Below, piece by piece: positions 16,440 to 24,754 of a stretch of 64,000 bases of DNA. The notes below the pieces were generated by a model. It was not told the origin of the DNA, searched no databases, and was given only the letters and a program-made list of their open reading frames with translations. Origin of the DNA: Nocardioides sp. YIM 152315 (GTDB taxonomy: Bacteria > Actinomycetota > Actinomycetes > Propionibacteriales > Nocardioidaceae); NCBI RefSeq assembly GCF_029210375.1, contig NZ_JARGER010000006.1, forward strand, positions 1-64,000, in the 5' to 3' direction. The position numbers and the translations under genes were made by a program. How positions within the stretch are numbered: position 1 is the first letter of the stretch; each line of letters starts with the position of its first letter.

Positions 16440-17956
16440 CGGCCCCGGGACGCTTCCGGGGCGTCGGCGTCGGGCCGGGCGACCCGGAGCTGATCACGCT
16501 CAAGGCCGCCCGACTGATCGGGTCCGCCGACGTGGTCGCCTTCCACGCCGGTGTCGGTCGGCAGTCCAACGCACGCCGGATCGCCGACCCGCTCATCCGC
16601 GCCGGCGTCGTCGAGGAGGAGCTGCGCTACCCCGTCACCACCGGGTCGACGTCGCACCCGGGCGGCTACGCGGGCGCGATGGCGAAGTTCTACGAGTCCG
16701 CGGCGTCCCGCCTCGCGGCCCATCTCGACGCGGGCCGCGACGTCGTGCTGCTGGCGGAGGGCGACCCGCTCTTCTACGGGTCGTTCATGTACATGCACGA
16801 TCGGCTCGCCGCGACGTACGAGACGGAGATCGTGCCGGGCGTCCCCGCGTTCGCCGCCGCGGCCGCCGCGGTCTCCTCCCCGCTCGTGCGCCAGACCGAC
16901 GTGCTCACGGTGCTGCCCGGCACCCTGCCCGAGGCGGAGCTCGCCCGGCGGCTCGCCGACACCGACGGCGCGATCATCATGAAGCTCGGGCGGACCTTCC
17001 CGGCGGTCCGCCGCGCGCTCGCGGCGGCAGGAAGGCTCGACGACGCGCTGTACGTCGAGCGCGCCTCGACGCCGAGCGAGCGCTGGCTGCCCGCGGCCGA
17101 CGTCGCCCCCGGGTCCGTGCCGTACTTTTCGTTGATCGTGGTCGCAGGCGACTCACGGCACGGCGTGGGGCGGCGGTCGGCGAGCGCCGCCGTGGGTCAC
17201 CGGACGACGACCGATCGGGCCGCCGAGCTGCTGGTGGTGGGCTTGGGGCCGGGGCCGGACCGGTGGACCACGCCCGAGGCGGCGGCCGCGCTGGCGGGGG
17301 TCGACCACGTGGTCGGCTACGCGCCGTACGTCGCCCGGGTGCCGCAGCGCCCGGGCCTCACCCGGCACGCCTCGGGCAACACCGTCGAGCTCGAACGGGC
17401 GCGGCTGGCGCTCGACCTGGCGCGGGCCGGCGAGCGGGTCGCGGTGGTCTCCGGGGGCGACGCCGGCGTGTTCGGGATGGCGGCCGCCGTGTTCGAGGCG
17501 GCCGAGGACCCGGCGTACGCCGAGGTGCCCGTGCGGGTGCTCCCGGGGGTCAGCGCGGTGCAGGCGGTGGCGGCGCGGGCGGGCGCGCCGATCGGCGGCG
17601 ACTTCGCGGTCATGAGCCTCTCGGACCGCCTCAAGCCGTGGGCCGTCATCGAGCAGCGCCTCGAGGCGATCGCCCGGGCCGACCTGGTGCTCGCCGTCTA
17701 CAACCCGGCGTCCCGGAGCCGCACCCACCAGGTGGCGCAGATGCGGAAGGTCCTGCTCTCGCACCGACCCGACGACACCGTGGTCGTCGTCGGCCGCGAC
17801 GTGGGCAGGGCCGAGGAGTCCCTGACCGTCACGACGCTGGCCGGGCTCGATCCCGGGTCGGTCGACATGAAGTGCCTGCTGGTCGTGGGGTGCTCGCGCA
17901 CCCGCGTCTCGCCGAACGGCGCGGTGTGGACGTCACGATCGGTCGCGGACTCCTGA
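16436..17956 (+). CDS. cobIJ: CobI-CobJ fusion: precorrin-2 C20-methyltransferase / precorrin-3B C17-methyltransferase
   Basis: A 506-residue bifunctional SAM methyltransferase. The first half (about 1-240) is CobI: GVGVGPGDPELITLKA, AEGDPLFYGSFMYMH and PGVPAFAAAAA. The second half (about 262-490) is CobJ: VVGLGPGPDRWTTPEA, VVSGGDAGVFGMAA, PGVSAVQAVAARAGAP and LVLAVYNPASRSR. The fusion is usual in actinobacteria. The GTG at 16436 overlaps the cobH stop; the frame stays open far upstream but that part is a shadow of cobG and cobH. Its 3' end overlaps the convergent cobM by 24 bp. Confidence 0.93.
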   Translation: MTAPGRFRGVGVGPGDPELITLKAARLIGSADVVAFHAGVGRQSNARRIADPLIRAGVVEEELRYPVTTGSTSHPGGYAGAMAKFYESAASRLAAHLDAGRDVVLLAEGDPLFYGSFMYMHDRLAATYETEIVPGVPAFAAAAAAVSSPLVRQTDVLTVLPGTLPEAELARRLADTDGAIIMKLGRTFPAVRRALAAAGRLDDALYVERASTPSERWLPAADVAPGSVPYFSLIVVAGDSRHGVGRRSASAAVGHRTTTDRAAELLVVGLGPGPDRWTTPEAAAALAGVDHVVGYAPYVARVPQRPGLTRHASGNTVELERARLALDLARAGERVAVVSGGDAGVFGMAAAVFEAAEDPAYAEVPVRVLPGVSAVQAVAARAGAPIGGDFAVMSLSDRLKPWAVIEQRLEAIARADLVLAVYNPASRSRTHQVAQMRKVLLSHRPDDTVVVVGRDVGRAEESLTVTTLAGLDPGSVDMKCLLVVGCSRTRVSPNGAVWTSRSVADS

Positions 17957-18673
17957 GTACAGCCACGACTCGCCTCCGTCGCGGGCCAGCGCCCGGCCGA
18001 CCAGGATCACCGCGGCCCGGCGCAGCCCCGCGGCCTCGACCCGGTCGGCGATGTCGCCGACGGTGCCGGTGAGCACGAGCTCCCCCGGCTGGGACGCGCG
18101 GTGCACGACGACGACCGGGCAGTCCGCGCCGTACTCCCCCACCAGCTCGCCCATCAGCTCCCGCGTGCGGGTGATGGCCAGGTGCAGCACCAGGGTGGCG
18201 CGGGTGGCCGCGAACGCCGCCAGCGACTCGGCCTCCGGCATCGCGCTCGACCGTGCCTGGGTACGGGTCAGCACCACCGACTGCGACACGAGCGGCACCG
18301 TGAGCTCCCGGCCGACGAGGGCGGCCGCTGCCGCGTAGGCAGGCACCCCGGGCGTGACGTCCCACGGCACCCCGGCGACGTCGAGGCGGCGGGTCTGCTC
18401 CACGACGGCGGAGTAGATCGACGGGTCGCCGGAGGTGAGCCGGACGACGTCGAGGCCGGCCTCGTGGGAAGTGACCAGCCCGGCCAGGATGCCGTCGAGG
18501 TCGAGGTCCTGGGTGTCGACCAGCCGGGCACCGTCACGGCAGTGCCCGAGCACCGCCTCGTCGAGGTACGTGCCCGGGTAGAGCACCACGTCGGCCGCGG
18601 CCAGCATCGTGGCCGCGCGCAGGGTGATCAGGTCGGCCGCGCCGGGGCCGGCCCCGACGAAGTGCACGGTCAT
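17933..18673 (-). CDS. cobM: Precorrin-4 C11-methyltransferase CobM
   Basis: A 246-residue tetrapyrrole methylase that methylates C11 of precorrin-4. Motifs are VHFVGAGPGAADLITLRA at the N-terminus, VRLTSGDPSIYSA (about 80-92), TPGVPAYAAAAA and VLTRTQARSSAMPE, which is typical of CobM. It is the second gene of a leftward cobL-cobM operon (ATGA overlap) and ends inside the 3' end of cobIJ, so the two operons converge. Confidence 0.92.
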   Translation of the reverse strand: MTVHFVGAGPGAADLITLRAATMLAAADVVLYPGTYLDEAVLGHCRDGARLVDTQDLDLDGILAGLVTSHEAGLDVVRLTSGDPSIYSAVVEQTRRLDVAGVPWDVTPGVPAYAAAAALVGRELTVPLVSQSVVLTRTQARSSAMPEAESLAAFAATRATLVLHLAITRTRELMGELVGEYGADCPVVVVHRASQPGELVLTGTVGDIADRVEAAGLRRAAVILVGRALARDGGESWLYSGVRDRS

Positions 18674-19881
18674 GGCTTCCTCCAGCTCCACTGGGTGACG
18701 GTCCGGGTCGGGGTCCAGCCGGAGAACGATCCGATGGGCGCCGCGTGCTCGACGGCCACGCGCGTCAGCTCGCCGCCGTGCTCGGCGTACGCCGCGGCGA
18801 GGAGTGACTCGGTCTCGAGCGTCACCCCGTGGACGACGAGTCGACCTCCGGACAGCAGCCGCTCCCGGCAGAGGTCGAGCAGGCCGGGCGCCGTGGCTCC
18901 GCCGCCCACGAACACGGCGTGGGGCGCCGGCAGGTCGGCCAGCGCCTCCGGTGCCCGCCCGCCGACCGCCTCGAGCCTGGGTACGCCGAGCCGTGCGGCG
19001 TTGCGGCAGGCCCGGGCCAGCCGGTCGGGGTCCGCCTCGACCGCGACTGCCGCGCAGGTGGGGTGCGCCCGCAGCCACTCGATGCCGACCGATCCGGCAC
19101 CCGCCCCGACATCCCACAGGAGCTGGCCCGGCTGCGGCGCGAGGCGCGCCAGCGCGCTCGCGCGGAGGTCGCGCTTGGTGAGCTGCCCGTCGTGCTCGAA
19201 CGCCTCGTCGGGCAGCCCGGGCGCCCACGACCCGACGACCGGTCCGCGCAGCTCGAGGGCGACCACGTTGAGTGCCGGCGAGGGGCCGGTCCACGCGTCC
19301 GCCGTGCCTTCGGCGCGCGACTCGGTGGCGGCGCCGAGGTCGCCCAGCACGGTCATCGCCGACCCGCCGTATCCGTGCTCGCGCAGCAGCGCCGCGAGCG
19401 CCGCGGGGGTGTCGGCGTCCGCCGAGAGCACGAGCACCCGCCAGTCGGGGGCGAGCTCGCGGAGCACCGCGTGGAGGTCGCGGCCGACGACGGTGACGAC
19501 GGCGCTGGACTCGGCGGGCCAGCCCATCCGCGCCCGCGCCAGCGCCACCGACGAGACCGCCGGCAGCACGTCGAGGCGCCCGGCGCCGAGCAGGCCGGCC
19601 AGCGTCGAGCCGATGCCCGAGACGAACGGATCGCCGGACGCCAGCACCGCGATGCGGCGCCCGTCGTGCTCGGCGAGCAGCGGGCCGAGCCCGTCCGCCA
19701 GGGGGCGCGGCCAGGGGCGGCGCACCTGGCCGGGCACGTCCGGCACGAGACCGAGGTGGCGGTCGCCGCCCAGCAGCACCTCCGCGTCCAGCACCCGGGC
19801 GCGCGCGTCGTGGGTCAGCCCGGCCCAGCCGTCCGCGCCGACGCCGACGACGGCGATGCGGGACTCCTCGGCTTCGGGCAC
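18670..19881 (-). CDS. cobL: Precorrin-6Y C5,15-methyltransferase (decarboxylating) CobL
   Basis: A 403-residue fusion of CbiE and CbiT-type methyltransferases, which methylates C5 and C15 and removes the C12 acetate carboxyl. The N-terminal CbiE half has VVGVGADGWAGL and VLASGDPFVSGIGSTL. The C-terminal CbiT half has LTKRDLRASALARL and the SAM site LWDVGAGAGSVGIEW (about 257-271). The GTG start at 19881 lies only 10 bp from the end of a MITE-like element, with a weak GGGCGG as ribosome site. Unlike the other cob operons it has no visible riboswitch upstream. Confidence 0.92.
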   Translation of the reverse strand: MPEAEESRIAVVGVGADGWAGLTHDARARVLDAEVLLGGDRHLGLVPDVPGQVRRPWPRPLADGLGPLLAEHDGRRIAVLASGDPFVSGIGSTLAGLLGAGRLDVLPAVSSVALARARMGWPAESSAVVTVVGRDLHAVLRELAPDWRVLVLSADADTPAALAALLREHGYGGSAMTVLGDLGAATESRAEGTADAWTGPSPALNVVALELRGPVVGSWAPGLPDEAFEHDGQLTKRDLRASALARLAPQPGQLLWDVGAGAGSVGIEWLRAHPTCAAVAVEADPDRLARACRNAARLGVPRLEAVGGRAPEALADLPAPHAVFVGGGATAPGLLDLCRERLLSGGRLVVHGVTLETESLLAAAYAEHGGELTRVAVEHAAPIGSFSGWTPTRTVTQWSWRKP

Positions 19882-19891
19882 CCGCCCGACC

Positions 19892-20059
19892 CTAGTGGTC
19901 GTGCCCGTTGATACGTCGGGGGTATCCGTGCTCAGCGTGCGTGCATCGCAAGGCGGCGGCGCGACGGCATACCGGGTTGTCTACCGAGCGTCGCCAACGC
20001 AGCGAGGTGCGTGCGCTGGGTGCGCAGACCCTTGGTGAATCAACGGGGATGACCACTAG
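19892..20059. mobile_element. MITE-like 168-bp inverted-repeat element, copy 2
   Basis: Same length and boundaries as the copy at 6422-6589, with four differences, all transitions near the right end. It fills most of the 202-bp gap between the divergent genes cobL (start 10 bp to the left) and the P-loop kinase gene (start 24 bp to the right). Any promoter for either gene must lie inside it or in coding sequence. Confidence 0.85.
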
Positions 20060-20083
20060 CACTGCGGTCGTAGGATTCCGCGG

Positions 20084-20644
20084 GTGCTCACCGCCACGGA
20101 CCCGCTGCCGCACCACCCGCGGCGGGTGGCGGTGGCCGGCGTCTCCGGCAGCGGGAAGAGCACGCTCGCCCGTCGCGTCGGCGCGCTGCTCGGCCTGCCG
20201 TACACCGAGCTGGACTCGCTGCACCACGGAGCGGGATGGACCAAACGACCGGAGTTCGAGTCCGACGTCGACGCGGTCGTGGCGTCCGAGGCCTGGGTGT
20301 GCGAGTGGCAGTACGACTACGCCCGCCCGGTGATCGCCGACCGGGCGGACCTGATGGTGTGGGTCGACCTGCCGTTCCCGGTGACGCTGAGCCGCGTTGT
20401 ACGTCGTACGGTGCGGCGGCGGATCCGTCGCGAGGAGCTGTGGAACGACAACCGGGAGGCGCCGCTGCGCACCTTCTTCACCGACCGCGAGCACATCGTG
20501 CGCTGGGCGATCGCCACCCGGAACCTCTACGACGAGCGCATCCCCGCCGTCGCCGCCGCCAGGCCGGAGCTGCCGATCGTCCGGCTGCGCACCCGCCGCG
20601 AGGTGGACCGCTGGGTCCGCGAGGTGCTCGAGCCGCTAGCCTGA
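20084..20644 (+). CDS. P-loop adenylate-kinase-like / FlaR-type small kinase
   Basis: A 186-residue P-loop protein with Walker A AVAGVSGSGKSTLARR (about 16-31), a TELDSLHHGAGW region (about 41-52) and LRTFFTDREHIVRWAI near residue 126. This pattern is seen in DNA topology modulation protein FlaR-type nucleoside or nucleotide kinases. Its function is not known; no link to cobalamin is evident except position. The GTG start lies 24 bp after the MITE-like element, and its stop lies directly before riboswitch 2. Confidence 0.75.
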   Translation: MLTATDPLPHHPRRVAVAGVSGSGKSTLARRVGALLGLPYTELDSLHHGAGWTKRPEFESDVDAVVASEAWVCEWQYDYARPVIADRADLMVWVDLPFPVTLSRVVRRTVRRRIRREELWNDNREAPLRTFFTDREHIVRWAIATRNLYDERIPAVAAARPELPIVRLRTRREVDRWVREVLEPLA

Positions 20645-20790
20645 CCGCGGCACGAGGTGCCCCGCTCTCGGGTGGGGAGAATCTGGGAAGCCGGTGAGAG
20701 TCCGGCACAGGCCCGCTGCGGTGACCCGTGGCTGTGGAGACACAGACCCGGGAAGTCCGAAGACCGGCCTCGCGCCACGCATCAGTCCGA
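20645..20790 (+). ncRNA. Cobalamin riboswitch 2, upstream of chlID-cobO-cobB-cobC
   Basis: Core features are GGGAATCTGGGAAGCCGGTGAGAGTCC-type sequence, the GGCCCGCTGCGGTGA core, CACAGACCCGGGAAGTCCGAAGACCGGCC and flanking pairing strands. It ends about 30 bp before the ATG of the chelatase gene. Confidence 0.92.
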
Positions 20791-20820
20791 TGTCCGTTGG
20801 CGAGCGAGCGGGAGCCTCCC

Positions 20821-22788
20821 ATGCCACAGCACTACCCCTTCAGCGCCGTCGTCGGCTCGGATGAGCCGGGCGGCATGGCGCTCGCGCTGATCCTGACCAC
20901 GATCTCCCCCGACATCGGCGGAGTGCTCGTCCGCGGGGAGAAGGGCACCGCGAAGTCGACCATCGTCCGCGCCCTCGCCGCCGTCCTGCCGCCGATCGAC
21001 GTCGTGGCCGGCGACCGGTTCTCCAGCGACCCGCGCGACCCGGAGCCGCTCTCCCCCGACGGCCCGTTCGCCGCCGACGCACCGGTGGAGTCCCGCCCGG
21101 TGCGGCTCGTCGAGCTCCCCGTCGGCGCCACCGAGGACCGCGTGCTCGGGTCGCTGCACCTCGAGCGCGCGCTCGCGGAGGGCCGCACGGAGTACGAGCC
21201 CGGCCTGCTCGCCCGCGCCCATCGCGGGATCCTCTACGTCGACGAGGTGAACCTGCTCCACGACCACCTGGTCGACCTGCTCCTCGACGCCGCCGCCATG
21301 GGCCGGTCGAGCGTCGAGCGCGACGGCGTCTCGGTCTCCCACGCGGCCCGCTTCGTCCTCGTGGGCACCATGAACCCCGAGGAGGGCGAGCTCCGCCCCC
21401 AGCTCCTCGACCGGTTCGGGCTCACCGTCGAGGTCGCGGCGCCGCGCGACCCGGTGACGCGGGTGGAGGTCGTACGCCGCCGGATGGCCCACGACGCCGA
21501 CCCGGACGGCTTCGCGGCGTCGTACGCCGACGCCGAGCGCTCCCTCACCGAGCGCATCGCCGCCGCCCGGGAGCGGGTCGCCGAGGTCGCGCTGTCGGAC
21601 GCCTCCCTGCTGCGGGTCGCCGAGCTGTGCGCGGCGTTCGAGGTCGACGGGATGCGCGCCGACATCGTCACCGCCCGCACCGCGGTCGCCCACGCGGCGT
21701 GGCACGGCCGCGACGAGGTCACCACCGAGGACATCCGCGCCGCCGCGCGCCTGGCCCTCCCGCACCGGCGGCGCCGGAATCCGTTCGACGCCCCCGGACT
21801 CGACGAGGACCTGCTCGACGAGGTGCTCGGCGACGAGCCGGACCCCGAGCCGGACCCGGATCCGGGCGGGCCCGGTGGCGGTGGTTTCGAGACAGGCGCT
21901 AGCGCGCCTTCCTCAACCACCGAGGGCGTGCCTTCCTCAACCACCGAGCCCACCGAGAGCGCACCGTCCTCGACCGCCACGGTCGGCAGCGGCACGCCGT
22001 ACCGCGCCCGCCTGCTCACCGCCCGCGGCACCGGCGTCGGCGAGGCGGGGCGGCGCAGCCGCGCGCTCACCGACAACGGCCGCCGGCTCGGGACCTCGAC
22101 CGAGGGTCGGGGCTCCCTGCACCTCCCGGCGACGGTCCGTGCGGCCGCCCCCCACCAGGTCGCTCGCGGCCGCACGGGCGGGGCGCTCCGACTGCTGCCC
22201 GGCGACCTGCGCCGGGCAGCCCGGGAGGGGCGCGAGTCCAACCTCGTGCTCTTCTGCGTGGACGCCTCGGGCTCGATGGCGGCGCGCAAGCGGATGGAGC
22301 AGGTCAAGACCGCGATCCTGTCACTGCTGCTCGACGCCTACCGGCGGCGCGACAAGGTCGGGCTGGTGACCTTCCGCGGCGACGCCGCGGATCTCGCGCT
22401 GCCGCCCACGCACTCCGTCGACGTCGCCGCCACCCGCCTCGACGCCCTTCCTGCCGGCGGGCGGACGCCGCTCGCGGCGGGACTACTGGAGGCCGCGCGA
22501 GTCCTCGACCGCGAGCGGATCCGCGACCCGCGACGCCGGCCGCTGCTGGTGGTCGTGACCGACGGACGGGCGACCGCCGGGCCCGACGCGGTGGCCCACT
22601 CGCGCCGCGCGGCCGAGCTGGTCGCCGGCACCGGCACGAGCGCCGTCGTCGTCGACTGCGAGACCGGGCCGCTCCGTCTCGGGCTCGCCGCCGTGCTGGC
22701 CGAGCACCTCCGCGCCGAGCACCTGCCGGTCGCCGAGGTCAGCGCCGAGGCGCTCACCGACGTGGTGCGCGTCGGACGGGCCGCCTGA
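20821..22788 (+). CDS. Putative cobaltochelatase, ChlI-ChlD (AAA plus VWA) fusion
   Basis: A 655-residue chelatase motor that should work with CobN to insert cobalt into hydrogenobyrinate diamide, replacing the separate CobS and CobT of proteobacteria. The AAA+ half has Walker [12 protein letters not shown] (about 38-48), Walker [15 protein letters not shown] (about 136-149) and a sensor [18 protein letters not shown]. After an acidic proline linker comes a VWA domain with the MIDAS start FCVDASGSM (about 479-487) and an [10 protein letters not shown] motif. The linker contains an in-frame palindromic repeat encoding [13 protein letters not shown] (about 356-368). The ATG at 20821 follows the riboswitch; a longer frame would run through it. 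The stop overlaps cobO. Confidence 0.88.
   Translation: MPQHYPFSAVVGSDEPGGMALALILTTISPDIGGVLVRGEKGTAKSTIVRALAAVLPPIDVVAGDRFSSDPRDPEPLSPDGPFAADAPVESRPVRLVELPVGATEDRVLGSLHLERALAEGRTEYEPGLLARAHRGILYVDEVNLLHDHLVDLLLDAAAMGRSSVERDGVSVSHAARFVLVGTMNPEEGELRPQLLDRFGLTVEVAAPRDPVTRVEVVRRRMAHDADPDGFAASYADAERSLTERIAAARERVAEVALSDASLLRVAELCAAFEVDGMRADIVTARTAVAHAAWHGRDEVTTEDIRAAARLALPHRRRRNPFDAPGLDEDLLDEVLGDEPDPEPDPDPGGPGGGGFETGASAPSSTTEGVPSSTTEPTESAPSSTATVGSGTPYRARLLTARGTGVGEAGRRSRALTDNGRRLGTSTEGRGSLHLPATVRAAAPHQVARGRTGGALRLLPGDLRRAAREGRESNLVLFCVDASGSMAARKRMEQVKTAILSLLLDAYRRRDKVGLVTFRGDAADLALPPTHSVDVAATRLDALPAGGRTPLAAGLLEAARVLDRERIRDPRRRPLLVVVTDGRATAGPDAVAHSRRAAELVAGTGTSAVVVDCETGPLRLGLAAVLAEHLRAEHLPVAEVSAEALTDVVRVGRAA
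21880..21948. repeat. 42-bp palindromic repeat in frame in the chelatase linker, with an extra half copy
   Basis: A full 42-bp unit (21880-21921), from GGTGGTTTCGAGAC to CTCAACCACC with a GGCGCTAGCGCGCC centre, is followed by a partial right half ending at 21948. It is read as [15 protein letters not shown]. The 42-bp sequence is identical to the unit at 33528-33569. It falls exactly in the low-complexity linker between the AAA and VWA domains. Confidence 0.85.
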
Positions 22789-23405
22789 TGGCGCCGCAGG
22801 GGCGGCCGGTCGCCGTCCCCGACGACGGCCTGACCACCCGCCAGCGCCGGAACCGGCCGCTGCTCGCGGTCCACACCGGCGACGGCAAGGGGAAGTCGAC
22901 CGCCGCCTTCGGCCTCGCGCTCCGTGGCTGGAACCAGGGATGGCGCATCGGGGTCTTCCAGTTCGTGAAGTCCGCAAGGTGGCGCATCGGCGAGCAGACC
23001 GTCCTGGAGCGGCTGGGCGAGCTCCACGCACAGACCGGCGAGGGCGGGCCCGTCGAGTGGCACAAGATGGGCTCGGGCTGGTCGTGGTCGCGCCGTGGCG
23101 GGACCGCCGAGGACCACGCGGCCGACGCCGCCGAAGGCTGGGCCGAGATCAGGCGCCGGCTCGCTGCCGAGGCACACGACCTCTACGTGCTCGACGAGTT
23201 CACCTACCCGATGCAGTGGGGCTGGGTCGACGTCGACGAGGTGGTCGAGACCCTCGCCCAGCGGCCCGGACGACAGCACGTCGTGGTGACCGGCCGGCGC
23301 GCCGACCCGCGCCTGGTCGACGCGGCCGACCTCGTGACCGAGATGGCGAAGGTCAAGCACCCCATGGACGCCGGTCAGAAGGGCCAGCGGGGCATCGAAT
23401 GGTGA
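22788..23405 (+). CDS. cobO: Cob(I)yrinic acid a,c-diamide adenosyltransferase CobO
   Basis: A 205-residue adenosyltransferase that attaches the upper 5'-deoxyadenosyl ligand to the cobalt. It has the CobA/CobO P-loop VHTGDGKGKSTAAFGLALR (about 24-42), FQFVKSARWRIGEQ, and YVLDEFTYPMQWGWVD (about 130-145). Its start overlaps the chelatase stop by one base (TGATG) and its end overlaps cobB by 7 bp. Confidence 0.93.
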   Translation: MAPQGRPVAVPDDGLTTRQRRNRPLLAVHTGDGKGKSTAAFGLALRGWNQGWRIGVFQFVKSARWRIGEQTVLERLGELHAQTGEGGPVEWHKMGSGWSWSRRGGTAEDHAADAAEGWAEIRRRLAAEAHDLYVLDEFTYPMQWGWVDVDEVVETLAQRPGRQHVVVTGRRADPRLVDAADLVTEMAKVKHPMDAGQKGQRGIEW

Positions 23406-24754
23406 GCCTTCCCCGCGTGGTCGTCGCCGCGCCGGCCACCGGACACGGCAAGACCACCGTCGCCACCGGGCTGATGGCGGCCCTCACCCGCGCCGGGCAC
23501 GTGGTCTCGGGGCACAAGGTCGGCCCCGACTACATCGACCCCGGCTACCACGCCCTCGCGTGCGGACGCCCCGGCCGCAACCTCGACCCGCACCTGGTCG
23601 GCGAGGCGCTCGTCGTGCCACTGCTGCTGCACGGCGCCCGCGGTGCGGACGCCGCCGTCGTCGAGGGCGTGATGGGACTCTTCGACGGCCGGATCCGTGA
23701 CCGCGGCTTCTCCTCCACGGCGCACGTCGCGCAGCTGACCGCGTCGCCGGTCGTGCTGGTCGTCGACATCTCCCGCGCGTCCCGCACGATCGGCGCCGTC
23801 GTGCACGGCCTGGCGTGCTGGGACCCCCGCGTGCGCGTCGCGGGCGTGATCCTCAACCAGGCAGGATCGCCCCGCCACGCGCGCGAGGTCGCGGACGCGA
23901 TCGACCTCCCCGTGCTCGGCATCCTCGGGCGCGACCCGGCCCTGACGGTCCCCTCGCGACATCTCGGTCTGGTGCCGGCCGCCGAGCGGGACGAGGCCGC
24001 GCACGCGCTCGACAAGCTGGCGGACCGCATCGTCGAGCAGGTGGACGTCGACGCCGTCCTCGCGCTCGCCGCCACCGCGCCCGACCTCGACGCCGAGCCG
24101 TGGGATCCCCGGGCCGCCATGCGGGCTGCGGGGAGCTCGACGAGCTCGACCACCGAGCGACCGGTGGTCGCGATGGCGGGCGGGCGTGCGTTCACGTTCC
24201 GGTACGCCGAGACGGAGGAGCTGCTCCGGGCGGCCGGGTGCGCGGTGGTGGGCTTCGACCCGATGGTCGACCCGCGCCTGCCCGACGGCACCGCGGGCAT
24301 CTACCTCGGGGGCGGGTTCCCCGAGGTGCACGCCCACGGGCTCACCGACAACGTGATGCTCCGGCGGGAGCTGGCGGCGGCGCTCGCGGGCGGCGTCCCG
24401 ACCGTGGCCGAGTGCGCCGGGCTGCTCTACCTCTGCACCGCACTCGACTCCTCCCCCATGGTCGGCGCGATCGCGGCCGAGGCCGCGATGACCGAGCGAC
24501 TGACGTTGCGCTATCCCACGATGACGGCGACCACCGACAACCTCCTGACCCGCGCGGGCGAGACGGTCACGGGACACGAGTTCCACCGCACGCAGGTCGT
24601 CCCGGCGAGCAACGGCCACGCCGCGTGGACGGTGGACGGCGACGCGGTCGGCTTCGCCTCCGAGACGCTGCACGCGTCGTACCTGCACACCCACTGGGCC
24701 GGCCATCCGCAGCTGGCCCGACGCTTCGCCGAGGCGGTGCGCGCGCGTGGATGA
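23399..24754 (+). CDS. cobB: Cobyrinate (hydrogenobyrinate) a,c-diamide synthase CobB
   Basis: A 451-residue glutamine amidotransferase that amidates the a and c carboxylates. The N-terminal P-loop domain has APATGHGKTTVATGL (about 10-24), KVGPDYIDPGYHA and VEGVMGLFDG. The C-terminal class I amidotransferase domain has GIYLGGGFPEVHA and the nucleophile cysteine in VAECAGLLYL (about 340). Between the domains is a short inserted-looking stretch SSTSSTTERP around residue 246, encoded by a hairpin-forming sequence. ATG at 23399 or GTG at 23402 both fit; either overlaps the end of cobO. The stop overlaps cobC by 8 bp. Confidence 0.92.
   Translation: MVSLPRVVVAAPATGHGKTTVATGLMAALTRAGHVVSGHKVGPDYIDPGYHALACGRPGRNLDPHLVGEALVVPLLLHGARGADAAVVEGVMGLFDGRIRDRGFSSTAHVAQLTASPVVLVVDISRASRTIGAVVHGLACWDPRVRVAGVILNQAGSPRHAREVADAIDLPVLGILGRDPALTVPSRHLGLVPAAERDEAAHALDKLADRIVEQVDVDAVLALAATAPDLDAEPWDPRAAMRAAGSSTSSTTERPVVAMAGGRAFTFRYAETEELLRAAGCAVVGFDPMVDPRLPDGTAGIYLGGGFPEVHAHGLTDNVMLRRELAAALAGGVPTVAECAGLLYLCTALDSSPMVGAIAAEAAMTERLTLRYPTMTATTDNLLTRAGETVTGHEFHRTQVVPASNGHAAWTVDGDAVGFASETLHASYLHTHWAGHPQLARRFAEAVRARG
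24132..24169. repeat. Short palindromic insert in the cobB interdomain linker
   Basis: GAGCTCGACGAGCTCG is followed by a perfect 8-bp-arm hairpin, GACCACCG-AGCGAC-CGGTGGTC (24148-24169). It is read in frame as the Ser/Thr-rich SSTSSTTERPV between the two CobB domains. It differs in sequence from the 42-bp repeat but shares the STTE peptide and position in a linker. Confidence 0.5.
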
